Source: Sipunculus nudus (lineage: Eukaryota > Annelida > Sipuncula > Golfingiida > Sipunculidae). From it: a stretch of DNA of 64,000 bases. Below, one piece after another: positions 60,569 to 64,000 of this stretch. The stretch is taken from contig CM049319.1 of NCBI GenBank assembly GCA_026874595.1, positions 13,233,601 to 13,297,600 on the forward strand, in the 5' to 3' direction. The position numbers and the translations under genes are program-made. The notes beneath the pieces are model-generated. The model was not told the origin of the DNA and ran no database searches. It saw only the letters and a list, made by a program, of their open reading frames with translations. Each line of letters opens with the position of its first letter. Within the stretch, counting starts at the first letter, position 1.

Positions 60569-61322
60569 GTTATACTTTTGTGCTCGGATAAAGGTAAGGG
60601 TTAACAGAGGATGGATCGATTTATTTCTTTTTTTTTGCTCAATTATTTCGTTTGTAATATATTTTATATTATAATATGATAATATTATATTATAATAATT
60701 AATATCAATGTATATGACTCGTTTCTAATTGTATGCATTTATACTCGACAAAGATTAAAATATATTTTTAAAAACAGGCTTCAAATTAGTGTTGGAGTAG
60801 ATATGTTGCACCTCATCCCTTCTTGTTTTCGCCTTTGGTTCATTTCATGTTCATATCTGTTTCATACCATATTTAGATGTAGTATGCAACCCCCTAACAG
60901 ATGGTCATATTCAGGGTGATGCAGACACTGCATAATATCATTTTTGTTATACTTTTGTGCTCGGATAAAGGTAAGGGTTAACAGAGGATGGATCGATTTA
61001 TTTCTTTTTTTTTGCTCAATTATTTCGTTTGTAATATATTTTATATTATAATATGATAATATTATATTATAATAATTAATATCAATGTATATGACTCGTT
61101 TCTAATTGTATGCATTTATACTCGACAAAGATTAAAATATATTTTTAAAAACAGGCTTCAAATTAGTGTTGGAGTAGATATGTTGCACCTCATCCCTTCT
61201 TGTTTTCGCCTTTGGTTCATTTCATGTTCATATCTGTTTCATACCATATTTAGATGTAGTATGCAACCCCCTAACAGATGGTCATATTCAGGGTGATGCA
61301 GACACTGCATAATATCATTTTT
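60569..61322 (+). repeat. Perfect 377-bp tandem duplication
   Basis: 60569-60945 is repeated at 60946-61322. Reading both copies side by side, including a run of nine T and the TA-rich middle, I see no difference. GTT is present at the left start, the junction and just after the right end (61323-61325), giving 3-bp microhomology. It is either a very recent duplication or an assembly artefact. Confidence 0.9.
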
Positions 61323-62608
61323 GTTTGTCCCCAAATGATCATTCCAAGACAAGAAAGCAAGTGATCATTAATCATTAATCGAGAATTTCTTATACCAGCT
61401 CGAAATATTTGCTTACCACTGTTTAAAGGCCCATGGCACTCTGGTATACCACTGATGCACTTTCGTGTAACATATTTGCGCCAATACACCTTAGCAGACG
61501 ATAGAAATTTTCGTTTGTAATCTTGTAAAGATTTAAAAAAAAATCATGCTGTTATACTGCTGTCAACTGTGATTATACTCACCAAAACATGCCGCTCTAT
61601 TTTTTATATAAAACTTCGTGTTTGACCTTCCATATGTGTCTGACAGAATTAAAATGTAAACTAGTTTTCTTCTAGAAACCTTTTTCGTACGTCTACAAAT
61701 AATCATTTGTGATCGATTTACACAAAATGTTGAATCGATTATGCGGACGCAACGTGCTTAAATTATGTGTACAAACGACCAGTGGTCGATACGATGGATA
61801 AACAAATTATGTTCATCATACTTGTGACGTTGTGTAAAACTCTTTGACATGGCTTTTACAGCGTCTTTTTGAAGATTTTAATCATGTTAGAGCTCATGAA
61901 ATTACAAACGAAATTCTTTTGAAACATCCCTTTATGATTAATTATTCAAATTTCTTTAATTCCTTATGAGATCTGGACATGTAATGTTTGACATGACTCC
62001 GTATGACTCTGTTTTAGGGCTGCCAATTACCCGTCAACTAAACAAAAGTAATTGTTTCCTAATCCTGGTCCTAATTGGAGACATATTAGAGATTAAAGAG
62101 CCAAATCAAGAATAAAAATACCATCCTAAGAAGTCGTTAATGCGGTTATGTAATTTTGATTATCTATTTTCCCCCTTACATATTAATGGTCAAGAAATAG
62201 CTAACTTTGTGTTTCCATGGTAATTATTTCTTTACTATTGTACAGGTATGAAACTTAAATCCCTGTGAACATACATGCATTATGTTTCTCCGCCTGAACA
62301 GATTTATACAGTAGGTTTATGTTTCCGACCAACAAAACTAATTGTTTTTTTTTTCAATCATGCAGCTGCATAGAGTCGAACCAGTGATTAAAACAGAAAT
62401 ATAAAACGCCATCATGATAACTTAGATGAAAATAAATGGATTTCATGTGGAATATTTATTCTCCATACAATATCAACGTAAAGACACCTGCTAGCTTGCA
62501 GGTCCCAAGATAAATGCATTTAAATCTTCCTGCCATATTGACAATAAAGGACATAGACATATAGACTTTAATTCTCAACATCTTTAAATTACAAACTTTA
62601 AATTGTTA

Positions 62609-62610
<2 letters not shown>
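61323..62610. other. Noncoding AT-rich DNA
   Basis: I see no gene or repeat. AATAAA at 62543-62548 is one candidate polyadenylation signal but is far from the coding end. Confidence 0.35.

Positions 62611-62614
<4 letters not shown>

Positions 62615-62670
<56 letters not shown>
62615..62670. repeat. (TA)n microsatellite
   Basis: About 28 TA dinucleotides, 80 bp upstream of the foldback at 62752. Confidence 0.95.
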
Positions 62671-62674
<4 letters not shown>

Positions 62675-62751
62675 GTATTGTTCACATAGCGTGGATTCAA
62701 TACATCACGGTGATAGTGCTCTACCGTATGGGAGCGTTTATAAATAATTAA

Positions 62752-62846
62752 AGTACGGTTAGTTTGACTTCATCAGTTTGTGCGACAGATCGGTTTCGTG
62801 AGAGCAGCAAACTGATGTCGCACAAACTGATGAAGTCAAACTAACC

Positions 62847-62851
<5 letters not shown>
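62752..62851. repeat. Perfect 36-bp-arm foldback
   Basis: Bases 62752-62787 (agtacggttagtttgacttc...) are the exact complement of 62816-62851 across a 28-base spacer. A (TA)n tract follows without a gap (62851-62909) and another precedes at 62615-62670. No second copy is seen in the window. Confidence 0.9.

Positions 62852-62909
<58 letters not shown>
62851..62909. repeat. (TA)n microsatellite
   Basis: About 29 TA dinucleotides abutting the right arm of the foldback. The Tyr-Ile repeat in the minus frame at 62759-63001 comes from this tract. Confidence 0.95.
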
Positions 62910-62911
<2 letters not shown>

Positions 62912-63390
62912 GCATGGTAATCTAACAGGCCAATTATCAGTAAGAATAAATTGCTTTAATATTTGACTAAGATCTGTGACAGTTTGCATTATGATCTGCA
63001 AATACTAGAGAAATATTAACTTGAGAGCCGAAGTTTCCTTGGATATATTTGAAAAGGGTTAGTTATTTTTTTCAATAAAAATCTAAAAGGTTGCCGACTC
63101 CATTGGTTTACTTGTTTGTAATAATTTGAATGCAGGAAAGTTTAACTTTTGTAAAAAAAATTCACAGTTTAAATATAAAATATGAGATAGTTTATTTGAT
63201 GAAATTCATGGTATAGTCCTATAATCTCTGTGCAGCGAGCTATACGTTTTTTTTTAATATTCACGACCTCACCATCCAAAATACGTCACTATATTCGCCA
63301 CGTGATCAGTGCTTCGACATCACGTCTCAATTCACACATTCTACAAGCTAGTATCTGGTTTACATAAATTTTACATATAGTTATTATAAA

Positions 63391-63582
63391 TAACCGAAGC
63401 ACGCTCCATGGCCCAGGCGATAGCGTTTAATAGTGCCTAGAGGTGGAGGAGAGCCAAGAGAAAACCACCGGTCTATGACGGGGCACTACAAATTAAACCA
63501 CTCTCATGTTCATGCTGGGGAACGAACCCAAGCAGCCAGGGGAGATGGTCGAGCGTCTACTCCTCGACTTTCCTCGCCCCTA
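63391..63582 (-). mobile_element. tRNA-derived SINE
   Basis: On the minus strand GTCGAGGAGTAGACGC (A-box-like) is followed by GGGTTCGTTCCCC (B box, 63517-63529). A body containing 'ccggtggttttctcttggct' and 'ctcctccacc' comes next, a wording I recall from molluscan SINE bodies. The end near 63391 runs into AT-rich sequence. The boundaries are approximate. Confidence 0.6.
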
Positions 63583-64000
63583 TGTGATCGCTTACTCGGA
63601 CATTGATGCAATACCCTAACCTAACTCCTAACACATCATTTCTCTACAATTTATAATTTCAACAAACATTTGTCAAAGAATTGACTGGTTTTAAATACCA
63701 GATATGTACTGGAATTTGCATCAGACAGCACAGCTGACATCAAAATACAAAAACATTATTTCATTTCAGTCCTTGCGTGACCTGTATGACAACTTATATA
63801 ACAACTTGATGAGGATGCTATTTTTAAAGCAAATAATAAACTATATGTTTTACCTGAATCCCACCTGTGCCCATGTGTGTTACCTCTATATGTCAGTTTG
63901 TTTTTATTTTTATATCATGAGTGTATCCAATAAGTCAGAGAACAAAGACCTCATGAACACAATTTATCCCCATATAGATAAACATCCAATGCATATTTGG
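63583..64000. other. Noncoding AT-rich DNA
   Basis: Nothing recognisable up to the window edge. Confidence 0.4.

Noticed and set aside
62759-63001. Frame with Tyr-Ile repeats
   Set aside because: Translation of the (TA)n tract and the foldback.

Overview
This is a 64 kb piece of an AT-rich metazoan nuclear genome. Small widely spaced exons with GT-AG introns, a tRNA-derived SINE with a target-site duplication, several MITE families, many microsatellites and a DIRS-like retroelement remnant point to an invertebrate, most plausibly a mollusc or another lophotrochozoan. The lineage is inferred from repeat style and is not proven. Almost all long open frames are chance or microsatellite-encoded. 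No true tRNA, rRNA or CRISPR array is visible.

Region by region: 1-771 (minus strand) is a decayed DIRS-like reverse-transcriptase fragment running off the left edge. 772-28,020 is gene-poor, repeat-rich DNA. It holds SINE copies, a 'TAGGTCTTCAAGA' minisatellite, a palindromic element beside TA repeats (about 7.9 and 19.8 kb), poly-C/G MITE-like elements, and a degenerate satellite with embedded GA tracts (20.65-21.66 kb). At 28,023-28,110 there is a textbook TATA promoter (CRE-like site, GC box, CCAAT box, E-box, TATA), followed by an ATG-free exon ending in a strong splice donor at 28,287.

From 53,656 to 59,970 on the plus strand I reconstruct the only convincing protein-coding gene: a secreted peptide-hormone (neuropeptide-like) precursor. 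It has a signal-peptide exon and up to four further coding exons, all joined by phase-2 introns, so each internal exon can be skipped without breaking the frame. The precursor carries KR cleavage sites, a C-x4-C loop downstream of a Gln-Trp start, and a 34-residue segment that would be released as a C-terminally amidated peptide by GKRKR. I cannot assign it to a named peptide family. The 28.1 kb promoter and exon are its likely 5' end, across a 25.4 kb first intron full of repeats; that link is inference.

The 3' flank (60-64 kb) has a perfect 377-bp tandem duplication, a perfect 36-bp-arm foldback between two TA microsatellites, and another SINE.
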